DNA of 64,000 nt, taken from positions 1 through 64,000 of the forward strand of contig UCKU01000020.1 of the NCBI GenBank assembly GCA_900473185.1, written 5' to 3'. How positions within the stretch are numbered: the first letter of the stretch is position 1; each line of letters opens with the position of its first letter. Of the stretch, positions 40,761 through 49,396 are shown piece by piece. The DNA is from Hyphomicrobiales bacterium (lineage in GTDB: Bacteria > Pseudomonadota > Alphaproteobacteria > Rhizobiales > Rhizobiaceae). The translations under genes were made by a program, and so were the position numbers. The notes under the pieces were generated by a model. It ran no database searches. It saw nothing but the letters and a program-made list of their open reading frames with translations, and had not been told where the DNA came from.

Positions 40761-41750
40761 TCATTCCATCTGGATATGGGCGCCGTCCACGACTGGTTTC
40801 CATTTCGCAAGCTCGGCCTTCACATGGGCGCCGAGTTCTTCCGGCGTGGAGCCGACGATCGTTGCGCTGAATTCCTTCATCCGCTCGGCAACGGCCGGAT
40901 CGGTCAGCGCCTTGTTGGCAGAGGCATTGAGGCGTGTGATCACATCGGCCGGCGTATTGGCCGGTGCAAAGAGCGCATTCCACGTATAGGTCTCGTATCC
41001 TGATATACCGGATTCTGCGATGGTCGGAAGATCAGGGAAGGATGACGCGCGTTCGGCGGTCGTTACGGCGAGTGCCCGCAGCGTGCCGGCCTTGATGTGG
41101 CTCGACGACGAAGGCAGGTTGTCGAACATGATCGGCACCTGATTGCCAATGACGTCGTTCAGTGCCGGCCCAGCGCCCTTATAGGGAATATGCTGCATGT
41201 CGACGCCCGCCATGCTTTTAAAAAGTTCGCCGGAAAGATGCAGCGGCGTGCCGTTGCCGGATGAGGCGTAACTGTATTTGTCCGGATCTGCTTTCAGGAG
41301 CGCGATCAGTTCCTGCACATTCTTGGCGGGCAGTTCCGGATTGACGACCAGAACGTTCGGGACGATCACGAGCAACGAGATCGGCGCGAAATCCTTCTCT
41401 GCATCGTAGGGCGTCGATTTCAGGATCAGCGGGTTGAGCGCGTGGGTGGCGACAGTGCCCATCAGGATCGTATAGCCGTCCGGTGCGGCACGCGCGACGT
41501 TGTCAGCGCCGAGATTGCCGCCGGCTCCCGCAACATTCTGCACGATGACCTGCTGGCCGAGATCTTCGGACATTTTCTGCGCGATGATACGCGCGACGAC
41601 ATCGGTCGAGCCTCCGGCCGCGAAAGGCACGATCATGGTTATGGATCGGTCAGGAAAGCTCTGAGCCGATGCGGCCGTGCCTGTGGCGGCTGCGAGCAGG
41701 CCAAGGCCGAGCGCCAGGCTCATGCGACGGGTAATATCAAAAAACGCCAT
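40761..41750 (-). CDS. Tripartite tricarboxylate transporter substrate-binding protein (TctC/Bug family)
   Basis: The 329-residue periplasmic binding protein has a signal peptide (MAFFDITRRMSLALGLGLLA to ASAQ). It shows the Bug-family pattern: FPDRSITMIVPFAAGGSTDV, GAGGNLGADNVARA, HIPYKGAGPALNDV and a late GVGISGYET-like loop. It should bind a carboxylate. No tctA or tctB membrane genes are in the window, so it is an orphan, as many Bug proteins are. Confidence 0.93.
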   Translation of the reverse strand: MAFFDITRRMSLALGLGLLAAATGTAASAQSFPDRSITMIVPFAAGGSTDVVARIIAQKMSEDLGQQVIVQNVAGAGGNLGADNVARAAPDGYTILMGTVATHALNPLILKSTPYDAEKDFAPISLLVIVPNVLVVNPELPAKNVQELIALLKADPDKYSYASSGNGTPLHLSGELFKSMAGVDMQHIPYKGAGPALNDVIGNQVPIMFDNLPSSSSHIKAGTLRALAVTTAERASSFPDLPTIAESGISGYETYTWNALFAPANTPADVITRLNASANKALTDPAVAERMKEFSATIVGSTPEELGAHVKAELAKWKPVVDGAHIQME

Positions 41751-41887
41751 TCGAATCTCCTCCCACAGATTTCAACAGCAAAGGCCCCTACCTCGGGCAT
41801 AGGGAGGTTAGGGCAGGTTGCCGCAAAGGCAACCGCGTCCGGGGAGCTATAGCGATCAGACTTTAGTCGCGATGACGTATGAGGCAG

Positions 41888-43711
41888 CTATTTGGCGGCT
41901 GCCAGCACATCCTCATTGGCTGCATCGAATTGCAGGCGGGCGAGCTTTGCATAGATGCCGCCGTGCCGGATCAGGCTCTGATGCGTGCCTTCCTCGACGA
42001 CACGGCCCTGATCCATGACGAGAATACGGTCGGCCTTGAGAACGGTGGCGAGGCGGTGGGCGATGACAACAGTAGTGCGGCCATGCATAAGCCCGTCAAG
42101 CGCCCTCTGCACAAGCGTTTCGCTCTCGGCGTCAAGAGCCGAGGTCGCTTCGTCCAGAAGCAGGATGGGTGCGTTCTTCAGGATCGCGCGGGCGATGGCG
42201 ATACGCTGGCGCTGGCCACCGGACAGCGTGACGCCGCGTTCGCCGACCTGCGTATCGTAGCCCTTGTCCAGCCGATTAATGAACTCATCAGCCTGGGCCG
42301 CGATCGCGGCGGCGCGTACCTGCTCGCGCGTGGCGCCTTGAACACCGAAAGCGATATTGTCGTGGATCGAGGCGACGAAGATGGTGACATCCTGCGGCAC
42401 GATGGCGATGCGCTGGCGTAGTGCATCCGGGTCCGCCTTGCGGGCGTCGACACCATCGATCCTCACGTTGCCTTGCTGCGGATCATAGAAGCGCAGCAGT
42501 AGCGAGAAGACCGTGCTCTTGCCGGCGCCGGATGGGCCGACAATCGCGACCGTTTCTCCCGGCAGCACCGTGAAATCGAGGCCGTGCAGGGCCGACTTGC
42601 CTGGACGTGACGGATAGGCAAAGTGCACGCCGTCGAATTCCACGCGGCCCTGAGCAGGTGAGGGGAGCGGCTGCGGATTTGCGGGGGCGGTGATCGGCGA
42701 GATTTCGTCGAGAAGCTCAGTCAGGCGTTCAGTTGCACCTGCTGCCTGCGAAAGCTCACCCCAGACTTCAGAGAGTGCGCCGAGCGATCCGGCTGCGATG
42801 ACAGCATAGAGCAGGAACTGGCCGAGCGTGCCGGCCGAAAGCGTGCCGGCGAGGACGCTATGGGCGCCAAACCAGAGAACGGCGACCACGCTGCCGAAGA
42901 TCAGGGTGATGGCAATGCCCGTCAGCAGGGCACGGGAGGAGACGGCGGAACGTGCGGCCTGATAGGCGGATTCGACAGCCGAGCCGTAGCGGTCCGCTGC
43001 GGCGGTTTCGGCGTTGAAGGCCTGCACGGTGCGGGCTGCGGCGATCGTCTCATTGGCGAAGGCGGAGGCCTCTGCCAGCGTATCCTGTGCCGCGCGGGAG
43101 CGCTTGCGCACCGAGCGGCCGCCGGCGACCAGCGGAAAGACGATGACCGGGATCGCGACGATGACGAGGCTCGAAAGTTTCGGCGAGGTGACGATCATCA
43201 TGCCGAGCGCGCCGATACAAAGAATCAGGTTGCGAAGCGCCACGGAAGCGGTGGCGCCGACGGCGGATTTGATCTGCGTCGTATCGGCCGTCAGCCGCGA
43301 GACGATCTCACCCGACTGGTTGACGTCGAAGAAAGAAGGGGACAGCCGCGTGACATGCGCAAAGACATCGCGGCGCAGATCCGCAACGATGCGCTCGCCG
43401 ATGGTAATGACGAAATAATAGCGAAGAGCACTGGCGACGGCGAGCGCGATGGCCATGATCATCAGCATGACAAAGTAACTGTTGATGAAGGTACCATCGG
43501 CCTGGGTGAAGCCGTGGTCGATCATGCGGCGCACGGCAAGCGGTATGGCAAGCGATGTGACGGCGGCGAGCGCCAGCGAAATCAGAGCGCCCGCGACCAG
43601 GCTGCGATAACGTGCCACATAGGGTGTCAGCCTGCCGAGCGGTCTTAGCGAACGCGACTTCTTCTCCCCAGGTTCTGCCTGCTCTGCCAAATCGTCTCCG
43701 ATCGCCCTCAA
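41888..43711 (-). CDS. ABC exporter half-transporter (membrane and ATPase fused)
   Basis: The 607-residue protein has about six membrane helices in residues 30-330. The nucleotide-binding domain has Walker A GPSGAGKST, Q loop, signature LSGGQRQRIAIARAI, Walker B ILLLDEATSALD and the H-loop IAHRLATV. It belongs to the MsbA/multidrug-type exporters and should work as a homodimer. Substrate not deducible. It is divergent from rpmE. Confidence 0.95.
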   Translation of the reverse strand: MRAIGDDLAEQAEPGEKKSRSLRPLGRLTPYVARYRSLVAGALISLALAAVTSLAIPLAVRRMIDHGFTQADGTFINSYFVMLMIMAIALAVASALRYYFVITIGERIVADLRRDVFAHVTRLSPSFFDVNQSGEIVSRLTADTTQIKSAVGATASVALRNLILCIGALGMMIVTSPKLSSLVIVAIPVIVFPLVAGGRSVRKRSRAAQDTLAEASAFANETIAAARTVQAFNAETAAADRYGSAVESAYQAARSAVSSRALLTGIAITLIFGSVVAVLWFGAHSVLAGTLSAGTLGQFLLYAVIAAGSLGALSEVWGELSQAAGATERLTELLDEISPITAPANPQPLPSPAQGRVEFDGVHFAYPSRPGKSALHGLDFTVLPGETVAIVGPSGAGKSTVFSLLLRFYDPQQGNVRIDGVDARKADPDALRQRIAIVPQDVTIFVASIHDNIAFGVQGATREQVRAAAIAAQADEFINRLDKGYDTQVGERGVTLSGGQRQRIAIARAILKNAPILLLDEATSALDAESETLVQRALDGLMHGRTTVVIAHRLATVLKADRILVMDQGRVVEEGTHQSLIRHGGIYAKLARLQFDAANEDVLAAAK

Positions 43712-43882
43712 GACCGCATATTGCGGCTCCGTTGGCCCTTGTTATCCCGGCGCCCTTCATGTATAGGCACCGCATCCTAATGGGAAGCCGTAGCCTTCAC
43801 GCTGCGGCTTCATTTATTCAATCGGTTCTTTCCCCGCAACTGTCTGCGGCAAATTGAACCCCGGCATCGCAGGAAGATTGTC

Positions 43883-44104
43883 ATGAAGGAAGGCATCCAT
43901 CCCGACTACCACGTCATCAAGGTAGTCATGACCGATGGCACCGAGTACGAAACCCGCTCGACCTGGGGTTCGGAAGGTGCTGTCATGAACCTCGAAATCG
44001 ACTCCAAGTCGCACCCGGCCTGGACCGGCGGTAACCAGCAGCTGATGGACCGCGGCGGTCGTGTTTCGAAGTTCAATAAGCGTTTCGGCGGCCTCGGCCT
44101 CTAA
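43883..44104 (+). CDS. rpmE: 50S ribosomal protein L31
   Basis: The 73-residue protein MKEGIHPDYHVIKVVMTDG contains STWGSEGAVMNLEID and HPAWTGGNQQ. It lacks the zinc-binding cysteines of some L31 proteins, as usual in rhizobia. A strong terminator follows, so it is a single-gene unit. Confidence 0.97.
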   Translation: MKEGIHPDYHVIKVVMTDGTEYETRSTWGSEGAVMNLEIDSKSHPAWTGGNQQLMDRGGRVSKFNKRFGGLGL

Positions 44105-44130
44105 TTCGCTTCCGCTCTGCGGACAATTCA

Positions 44131-44155
44131 AAAGCCCGGCCTTGTGCCGGGCTTT
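44131..44155 (+). terminator. Rho-independent terminator of rpmE
   Basis: AAAGCCCGGC (44131-44140) and GCCGGGCTTT (44146-44155) form a perfect 10-bp stem followed by TTGTTTTT. Confidence 0.95.
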
Positions 44156-44239
44156 TTGTTTTTCGGGTCCGTACCTATGAGCGAACAAAAAACCGGCCGC
44201 GTTGCCGCAGCCGGTTTCATGAAATTCTATGATGCCAGA

Positions 44240-44755
44240 TCAGTTGTTGCCGAAGGCCGTCTGCAGCAGGGAAAGCTGAGCCTGGACGCTGTTCTGATTG
44301 TCCGGAACGATCGCAGCTTCTGTCGGGCGATAGATTTCGCGATCGAGCAAGGCGATGCGGTTCTGCAGGCGAAGCGAGCGCTCTACGAGATCGCGGAAGG
44401 ATTCCGGCAGGTCGCCCCAGCCCGGAGCGTTGCGGTCGACATTAAAGCCGTCGAGGCGAACCTTGTTCTTCTCGGCCAGAACCTGATCGCGAGACATTTC
44501 GCCATTGTTGACGGCGCGCTGCAGGAGCAGCCAGGAAGCCATCTGCATGAGGCGGGTGGTCAGGCGCATCGATTCAGCCGCGTAAAGGACCGAAGCCATG
44601 CGCGGCAGCACCTTGGAGGCTGCGCGGCCCTGGCCGTCGAGGTAGGATGCGGTTTCTTCGACCAGCGACATGCCCTCGGCATACAGCGTCTTGAACTGCG
44701 AGGATGCGGCAGCGCGACCCGCAAAACTGATCGTATTCAATCCAAGTTCCGACAT
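44240..44755 (-). CDS. rcdA: RcdA-type DUF1465 protein, CtrA-degradation adaptor homologue
   Basis: The 171-residue helical protein starts MSELGLNTISFAGRAA. It contains KTLYAEGMSLVEETASYLDG and RLTTRLMQMASWLLLQRAVN, the DUF1465 pattern. In Caulobacter the DUF1465 protein RcdA helps ClpXP degrade the cell-cycle regulator CtrA. Homology is inferred from these segments. Two TTAA-N7-TTAA sequences lie upstream, fitting control by CtrA. Confidence 0.85.
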   Translation of the reverse strand: MSELGLNTISFAGRAAASSQFKTLYAEGMSLVEETASYLDGQGRAASKVLPRMASVLYAAESMRLTTRLMQMASWLLLQRAVNNGEMSRDQVLAEKNKVRLDGFNVDRNAPGWGDLPESFRDLVERSLRLQNRIALLDREIYRPTEAAIVPDNQNSVQAQLSLLQTAFGNN

Positions 44756-44876
44756 CTAAAGAATCCCTGTTGCACGCATCCACTATCAGGTAACGCCGGT
44801 TTCCGCGGAAAAGTTTCCCAGGCCGGTCTTTATGATTTCAAGATGGTATCTTTAGCCTAATTGCGCAAGCCGTTTC

Positions 44877-44891
44877 TTAAGAAAAGGTTAA
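44877..44891. promoter_or_regulatory. CtrA-type box upstream of rcdA
   Basis: TTAAGAAAAGGTTAA is an exact TTAA-N7-TTAA, the consensus of the alphaproteobacterial cell-cycle regulator CtrA. It lies 122 bp upstream of the rcdA start. Confidence 0.6.
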
Positions 44892-44934
44892 TCTCCACAG
44901 TTTCGTGGAAAGATCTAAGGCAGCGCAAAAAAGA

Positions 44935-44954
44935 AGAGCCGCAAAAGCGGCTCT
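44935..44954 (-). terminator. Terminator of the DUF1192 gene
   Basis: AGAGCCGC (44935-44942) and GCGGCTCT (44947-44954) pair over AAAA. On the reverse strand the stem is followed by TCTTTTTTGC. It separates the DUF1192 gene from rcdA. Confidence 0.85.
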
Positions 44955-45052
44955 CAAGGTAAAACAGGGAGAAAAATCAGACCAATTCACCGCTTGGAAA
45001 ACTGTCTGAGGTCCAGAAAGATCTGAACGACATGAGTAATATCTTATAAAGC

Positions 45053-45067
45053 TTAATTTTTTATTAA
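45053..45067. promoter_or_regulatory. Second CtrA-type box upstream of rcdA
   Basis: TTAATTTTTTATTAA is also an exact TTAA-N7-TTAA, about 300 bp upstream of rcdA. It lies beyond the DUF1192 terminator, in AT-rich DNA, so chance is more likely here than for the proximal box. Confidence 0.4.
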
Positions 45068-45129
45068 TATCGTCTCAATTTAAGACTTACCGAAAGTAAT
45101 TTTGAAGCAATAGTTGCGTGTTCACAGTC

Positions 45130-45321
45130 TTATGATCGGAAAAGGCCTTCGGCGGCAATCCGGCCGGACGCCTTCCTGGCTGCCTCGGCTTCGAGCCGCG
45201 CGATCTCGGTTTTCAAGAGTTCCACGCGCGCCTTCAGCTCGTCCACCGAAAGCATGGAGAGATCGGAGCCGATCTCGTGTGCAGTCTTCTTCTGCGGCCT
45301 GTCGTCATCCATGAAGCTCAT
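45130..45321 (-). CDS. DUF1192-family small protein
   Basis: The 63-residue protein MSFMDDDRPQKKTAHEIG contains DLSMLSVDELKARVELLKTE and ARLEAEAARK, the DUF1192 pattern. An AGGAGGAGCG Shine-Dalgarno precedes it. It is conserved in alphaproteobacteria and of unknown function. A terminator follows at 44935. Confidence 0.93.
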   Translation of the reverse strand: MSFMDDDRPQKKTAHEIGSDLSMLSVDELKARVELLKTEIARLEAEAARKASGRIAAEGLFRS

Positions 45322-45444
45322 CGTCGCTCCTCCTTTAAACCGTGTCGCGATCTCTTAGATTCGCTTCCACGCTTTAAGTCGCTGTTTCAAGCATGTCGTT
45401 ATCGCAAAACCGCTGCACAGTTTTACGCGACATGCTTCAGTTCG

Positions 45445-46725
45445 TCAGCCGAACTTTACAGCAGGATCGCCGCTTTCGGGAGACTTGTTGGAGCCGCGAT
45501 CGGCAAGCGACATGCTTTGCGGCGTGAGCGTAGGAGATGTTGCTGTCGGGATCGTCGTATAGGCATCGCGGTCGCTCGCCGGAATGGCTGCGCGAATGCG
45601 GCTCCTGACGATGGCATAGCCGGTGATCAGAAGATGGGCGAGTGCCGTCACCAAGAAGAGTGCATGCGGGCTGATGACCGACATGACCGGACCTCCGATC
45701 GTCGGGCCGATGACGGTGCCGATGCCGTAGAGAAGCAGCAGGCCGCCTGAGACCTTCACGAAGTCCTCCGATGAGGCAAAGTCGTTCGCATGGGCAACCG
45801 CGATTGGATAGAGTGTATTGGCGACGGCGCCGTAGAGGATGACGAGGCCGATCAGGAAGGCAGGGGACGAGGGGTGCAGCAGGAAGATCAGGAGGCCGGC
45901 GAGCGCCGCGACGCCTGACATGGCCGCCAGCACATAACGGCGGTCGATGCGGTCGGAAAGGCGCCCGGCCGGAAGCTGCATGATGGCGCCGGCAAAGATG
46001 GTGGCACTCATCATCACCGCAATCGAGGTATCGGAAAGGCCGGCACCCGCGCCGAAGACGGCGCCGAGCGTACCATAGGCGCCGTTGGCGATGCCGACGA
46101 GCAGGATGCCAAGGCAGGAGACGGGCGAATTGCGATAGAGCGCCGGCAGGTCGAGTTTCACCGCCTTCAGCGGCTGCGGCGAAGCGGCGGTCGAGAGTGT
46201 CGTCGGCAGCATGGCGATGCAGTAGAAAATGCCGCAGATCATGAAGAGCACCGGCGTGCGCACGTCTTCCAGCGGGATCATCAGCTGACCGCCCACAACG
46301 CCAAGAAGGGTGATGCCGATATAGAGAGAGAAGATCGCGCCGCGGCTTTCATTGTTCGCCCGCTCGTTCAGCCAGCTTTCGATGATCATCGAAGTGCCGG
46401 CGGTTGAGAAGCCTGTGACGGCGCGCAGGATGACCCACCAGACCGGGTCGATGATGATGCCGCTGACCAGCGCGATGATGGCGATAATGGCGATGAAGCC
46501 GGAGAAGGCGCGTACATGGCCGACGCGTCGCACCATCTTCGGGGCGATAAGGCAGCCGATGACGAAGCCTGCCGCCCAGGATGTGCCGAGCAGGCCGAGC
46601 GTGGTCGTTGCGTAACCTTCGAGATTTCCGCGTACGGGAAGCAGAATGCCCTGCAGTCCGTTGCCCATGAAAAGGAAGAGCGTGCCAAAGAGCAGCGCAG
46701 CGACGGACAGCAGATTTCTTGTCAT
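45445..46725 (-). CDS. Major facilitator superfamily transporter
   Basis: The 426-residue protein has 12 predicted membrane helices. It carries MFS patterns such as GTSWAAGFVIGCLIAPKMVR in the first half and LPAGRLSDRIDRRYVLAAMS between helices 8 and 9. It resembles YcaD-type permeases. Substrate unknown. It is monocistronic; the hydrophilic C-terminal tail of about 40 residues is Ser/Asp-rich. Confidence 0.92.
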   Translation of the reverse strand: MTRNLLSVAALLFGTLFLFMGNGLQGILLPVRGNLEGYATTTLGLLGTSWAAGFVIGCLIAPKMVRRVGHVRAFSGFIAIIAIIALVSGIIIDPVWWVILRAVTGFSTAGTSMIIESWLNERANNESRGAIFSLYIGITLLGVVGGQLMIPLEDVRTPVLFMICGIFYCIAMLPTTLSTAASPQPLKAVKLDLPALYRNSPVSCLGILLVGIANGAYGTLGAVFGAGAGLSDTSIAVMMSATIFAGAIMQLPAGRLSDRIDRRYVLAAMSGVAALAGLLIFLLHPSSPAFLIGLVILYGAVANTLYPIAVAHANDFASSEDFVKVSGGLLLLYGIGTVIGPTIGGPVMSVISPHALFLVTALAHLLITGYAIVRSRIRAAIPASDRDAYTTIPTATSPTLTPQSMSLADRGSNKSPESGDPAVKFG

Positions 46726-46900
46726 ATCCCCAGACTCGGCGTGTTCGCTTTGAAAAAGGACATAAGGCGAGACCTGTATCTGCCCAGTCCATAAGAATGT
46801 TGATTGTGTCCCGGAATGCCTTTACGGCGAGTAGATATTCTCTGTTCGCGTGAAAAAATGTCCGTCCTGTGACATTCTGATAAATGGAAAAAATAAAGCC

Positions 46901-47068
46901 ATGACAAAGCTGATAGCGTTGCTACTCATCCTTGCCATGGCAATCCAGATCATCAAGCCGCTTGGTTATCCGGGGCTGCGCCGCCGGATGGACTTCTGGA
47001 GAATCGCGCTGATTGCTTTTGCTATCTGGGCGGTGGCGCTGCTAGCGCGCGATTTCCTGGTGCAATAG
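46901..47068 (+). CDS. Small hypothetical membrane protein
   Basis: The 55-residue protein MTKLIALLLILAMAIQIIK has a second hydrophobic segment IALIAFAIWAVALLARDFLV, so it probably spans the membrane twice. The start at 46901 fits better than 46850, which adds a Cys/Lys-rich leader. Its stop lies 6 bp from the convergent PhzF gene. I do not recognise the family. Confidence 0.6.
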   Translation: MTKLIALLLILAMAIQIIKPLGYPGLRRRMDFWRIALIAFAIWAVALLARDFLVQ

Positions 47069-47074
47069 GCTGGT

Positions 47075-47995
47075 TCAGTCCTGCAGGATAATCTCGCCTT
47101 TCATGACCGGCACGCAGGTTCCCGAGATCGTCACGTCGGTGACTGTGCCTGCCTTCTTGACGACATCGAGCTCGATGAAGCTGCGCCGGCCCATTTCCAC
47201 GCCTTGTTCGATCGTCACGTGCTGGCTGATGCCCGCCTGCGGCAGCAGCGAGACGAGATAGGCGGAAAGGGCTGCCGAAGCGCTGCCGGTCGCCGGGTCT
47301 TCGATGACGGTGTCCAGCGGCGCGAACATGCGGGCGCGGATATTCCATGGGGTAGCGGCGGGGCGGACGTAGAGGAACAGGGAGAAATCATGGCTGCCGG
47401 TTACAGACTTGGCCGCAGCCTGGAAGCCATTGAGATTCGGGCTTGCGGCGGCCAGAGCCTCTAGGCTTTCGAGTTCGGCAACGGCAAATTTCAGGCCGAC
47501 GGAGACGAAGACCGGGGCATGCGTGGCCTTGCAGATTGACGCCGGATCGATGGAGATGCAGCTGGCGACGATCGCATCGGGTATCGTGTCTTCTATTTCA
47601 AGCGGTCGTGGAGCGCGGATCGTTGCTGCGGCGACACGACCTTCGCTGCGCTGCAGGGCGACCTCGACGAGGCCGGCCTTCTCCTCGAACCGCAGCGTAT
47701 CACCGATGGGCCGGCCGAAGATTTCGCTCTGCTGACCGAGTACATAGGCCGTACCGACATTGGGATGACCGGCGAAGGGTATCTCCATCGTCGGCGTGAA
47801 GATGCGCACCCTTGCCGTGTTTTGAGGGTTCTCCGGAGGAAGCACGAAGGTGACTTCCGAATAGCCGAATTCGGCGGCGATCTTCTGCATTGCCGCGTCG
47901 CTGACGCCCCTGGCGTCGCTCATGACCGCGAGCGGATTACCCTCGAAGCGGGTGGAGGTGAAGACGTCGACGGTGATGTAGGGCAGGCTATTCAT
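47075..47995 (-). CDS. PhzF-family isomerase
   Basis: The 306-residue protein starts with PYITVDVFTSTRFEGNPLAV. It has the catalytic-Glu segment EFGYSEVTFVLPPE, the FAGHPNVGTAYVL motif and the late DPATGSASAALSAYL repeat, typical of PhzF/YddE. No phenazine genes are present, so a general isomerase or epimerase role is more likely. It is monocistronic. Confidence 0.94.
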   Translation of the reverse strand: MNSLPYITVDVFTSTRFEGNPLAVMSDARGVSDAAMQKIAAEFGYSEVTFVLPPENPQNTARVRIFTPTMEIPFAGHPNVGTAYVLGQQSEIFGRPIGDTLRFEEKAGLVEVALQRSEGRVAAATIRAPRPLEIEDTIPDAIVASCISIDPASICKATHAPVFVSVGLKFAVAELESLEALAAASPNLNGFQAAAKSVTGSHDFSLFLYVRPAATPWNIRARMFAPLDTVIEDPATGSASAALSAYLVSLLPQAGISQHVTIEQGVEMGRRSFIELDVVKKAGTVTDVTISGTCVPVMKGEIILQD

Positions 47996-48104
47996 GGCGG
48001 CTCCAATGATTAAGACGCCATGATTAACGAGGCCGGCGATTGCGGCGAAGGATTATCTTGTCGCCATGACAAATCGTCTTTGCGACAGGCAAGCGCAAAT
48101 AAAA

Positions 48105-48130
48105 CAGGCGGCGAAGATGTTCGCCGCCTG
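48105..48130 (-). terminator. Terminator of the class I aldolase gene
   Basis: CAGGCGGCGAA (48105-48115) and TTCGCCGCCTG (48120-48130) form a perfect 11-bp stem with a 4-nt loop. On the reverse strand it is followed by TTTTATTTG. Confidence 0.92.
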
Positions 48131-48157
48131 TCTCATTTTCTCAAACATCAAAAAGGC

Positions 48158-49183
48158 TCATGCGGCCTTTTCGAGTTCGGCCTTCCAACTGCCCTTGGCG
48201 GCGAGGCTGTTCATTTCGGCGCGATGGGAGAATTCGCGCTGGCCGGCGGCGACGTTTTCCTGCTTGCCGTTCCAGGCCTTGAGCGCGCTGTCCTGCAAGG
48301 CGCGGCCATAGGAGAAGGTGACAAACCAGGGCAGCTCATAACCGGAGTTGATTGCGGAGAGATGGGCGGTGGCCTCTTCCGTGGTCTGGCCGCCGGACAG
48401 GAAGGCAATGCCTGGAACGGCGGACGGGACCGTGCGCTTCAGGACCTGGACGGTACGCTCTGCAACTTCGGCGACGGAGGCCTTGCGGGCATTCTTGCCG
48501 TCGATGACCATGTTCGGCTTCAGGATCATGCCCTCGAGGCTGACACGGGCATCGGCCAGTTCCTCGAACACGATGCGCAGCGTGGATTCAGTCACTTCGG
48601 CGCAGCGGTCGATATTGTGGTCGCCCGGCTTGCCGTCCATCAGGCATTCCGGCTCGACGATCGGCACGATCTTGGCTTCCTGGCAAAGCGCAGCATAACG
48701 GGCAAGTGCCTGGGCATTGGCGCGGACGGAACCGCGGCTCGGCAGCGTCTGCGAGATGGCGATGACGCCGCGCCACTTGGCGAAGCGGGCGCCGGCCTCA
48801 TAATATTTGGCAAGGCGGTCTGCGAGGCCGTCGAGGCCTTCGGTGATGGTTTCACCCGGATATTTTGCCATCGGCTTTGCGCCGATATCGACCTTAATGC
48901 CCGGAATGCTGTCGGCAGCCTTGATGATGTCGACGAAGGGCGTGCCGTCGGCCGCCTTCTGGAAAAGGGTTTCCTCATAGAGAATGACGCCGGAGATGTA
49001 CTTCTTCATCGGTTCGTCGGAGCGGAAGAGCATTTCGCGATAGTCGCGCCGGCTGGTTTCGGTCGATTCAAGATTGATCGCGTCGAAACGCTTCTTGATG
49101 GTGGCGGTCGATTCATCGGCGGCAAGCAGGCCCCGACCACCAGCAACCATCTTAACTGCAATGTCTTCCAGTCGTTCGCTCAT
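48158..49183 (-). CDS. fbaB: Fructose-bisphosphate aldolase, class I
   Basis: The 341-residue Schiff-base aldolase has GLLAADESTATIKKRFDAI, VEPECLMDG, the lysine region LEGMILKPNMVI and the C-terminal FLSGGQTTEEATAHL. It interconverts fructose-1,6-bisphosphate with DHAP and G3P. A GGAGAGAACGAG leader precedes the ATG. It has its own promoter region, since a terminator separates it from pgk, and a long dyad lies upstream. Confidence 0.96.
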   Translation of the reverse strand: MSERLEDIAVKMVAGGRGLLAADESTATIKKRFDAINLESTETSRRDYREMLFRSDEPMKKYISGVILYEETLFQKAADGTPFVDIIKAADSIPGIKVDIGAKPMAKYPGETITEGLDGLADRLAKYYEAGARFAKWRGVIAISQTLPSRGSVRANAQALARYAALCQEAKIVPIVEPECLMDGKPGDHNIDRCAEVTESTLRIVFEELADARVSLEGMILKPNMVIDGKNARKASVAEVAERTVQVLKRTVPSAVPGIAFLSGGQTTEEATAHLSAINSGYELPWFVTFSYGRALQDSALKAWNGKQENVAAGQREFSHRAEMNSLAAKGSWKAELEKAA

Positions 49184-49278
49184 CTCGTTCTCTCCACAAT
49201 GAAACCCGGTAGAATTGACAATATAGAACTCGGATAACAGAAGTTTATAGGGAGAAAAAAGGGAGCGCTAAGTCATTG

Positions 49279-49305
49279 AAACGATTGAAATGATTTCAAT
49301 CGTTT
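49279..49305. promoter_or_regulatory. Perfect 13-bp inverted repeat upstream of fbaB
   Basis: AAACGATTGAAAT (49279-49291) and ATTTCAATCGTTT (49293-49305) flank one G. The dyad lies 96-122 bp upstream of fbaB and downstream of the pgk terminator. Its A/T-rich arms with a central CGATT are repressor-operator-like. The carbon-metabolism regulator PckR (LacI family) is a possible binder; this is inference. Confidence 0.6.
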
Positions 49306-49339
49306 GAAAGTTCGGGAATTTTTTCTCTTCGTGAGCAAA

Positions 49340-49368
49340 AGACCGCGGAAGCGTTCGCTCCGCGGTCT
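49340..49368 (-). terminator. Terminator of pgk
   Basis: AGACCGCGGA (49340-49349) and TCCGCGGTCT (49359-49368) form a perfect 10-bp stem, with GCG/CGC extending inside. On the reverse strand it is followed by TTTTGC. It lies 29 bp after the pgk stop. Confidence 0.88.
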
Positions 49369-49396
49369 ATCCTGCTGGAATATCTGCCGAATCGGC

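Larger units (their letters stand above)
44756..45129. promoter_or_regulatory. Control region between rcdA and the DUF1192 gene
   Basis: This 374-bp gap has no gene. It holds the rcdA promoter (reverse strand), two CtrA-type boxes, and the terminator of the upstream DUF1192 gene. It is AT-rich around 45030-45110. Confidence 0.7.

Noticed and set aside
40761..41750. Tripartite tricarboxylate transport operon
   Set aside because: Only the binding protein is present; there are no TctA/TctB membrane genes on either side.
47075..47995. Phenazine biosynthesis
   Set aside because: Only a PhzF-family protein is present; this family is widespread outside phenazine pathways and no other phz gene is near.
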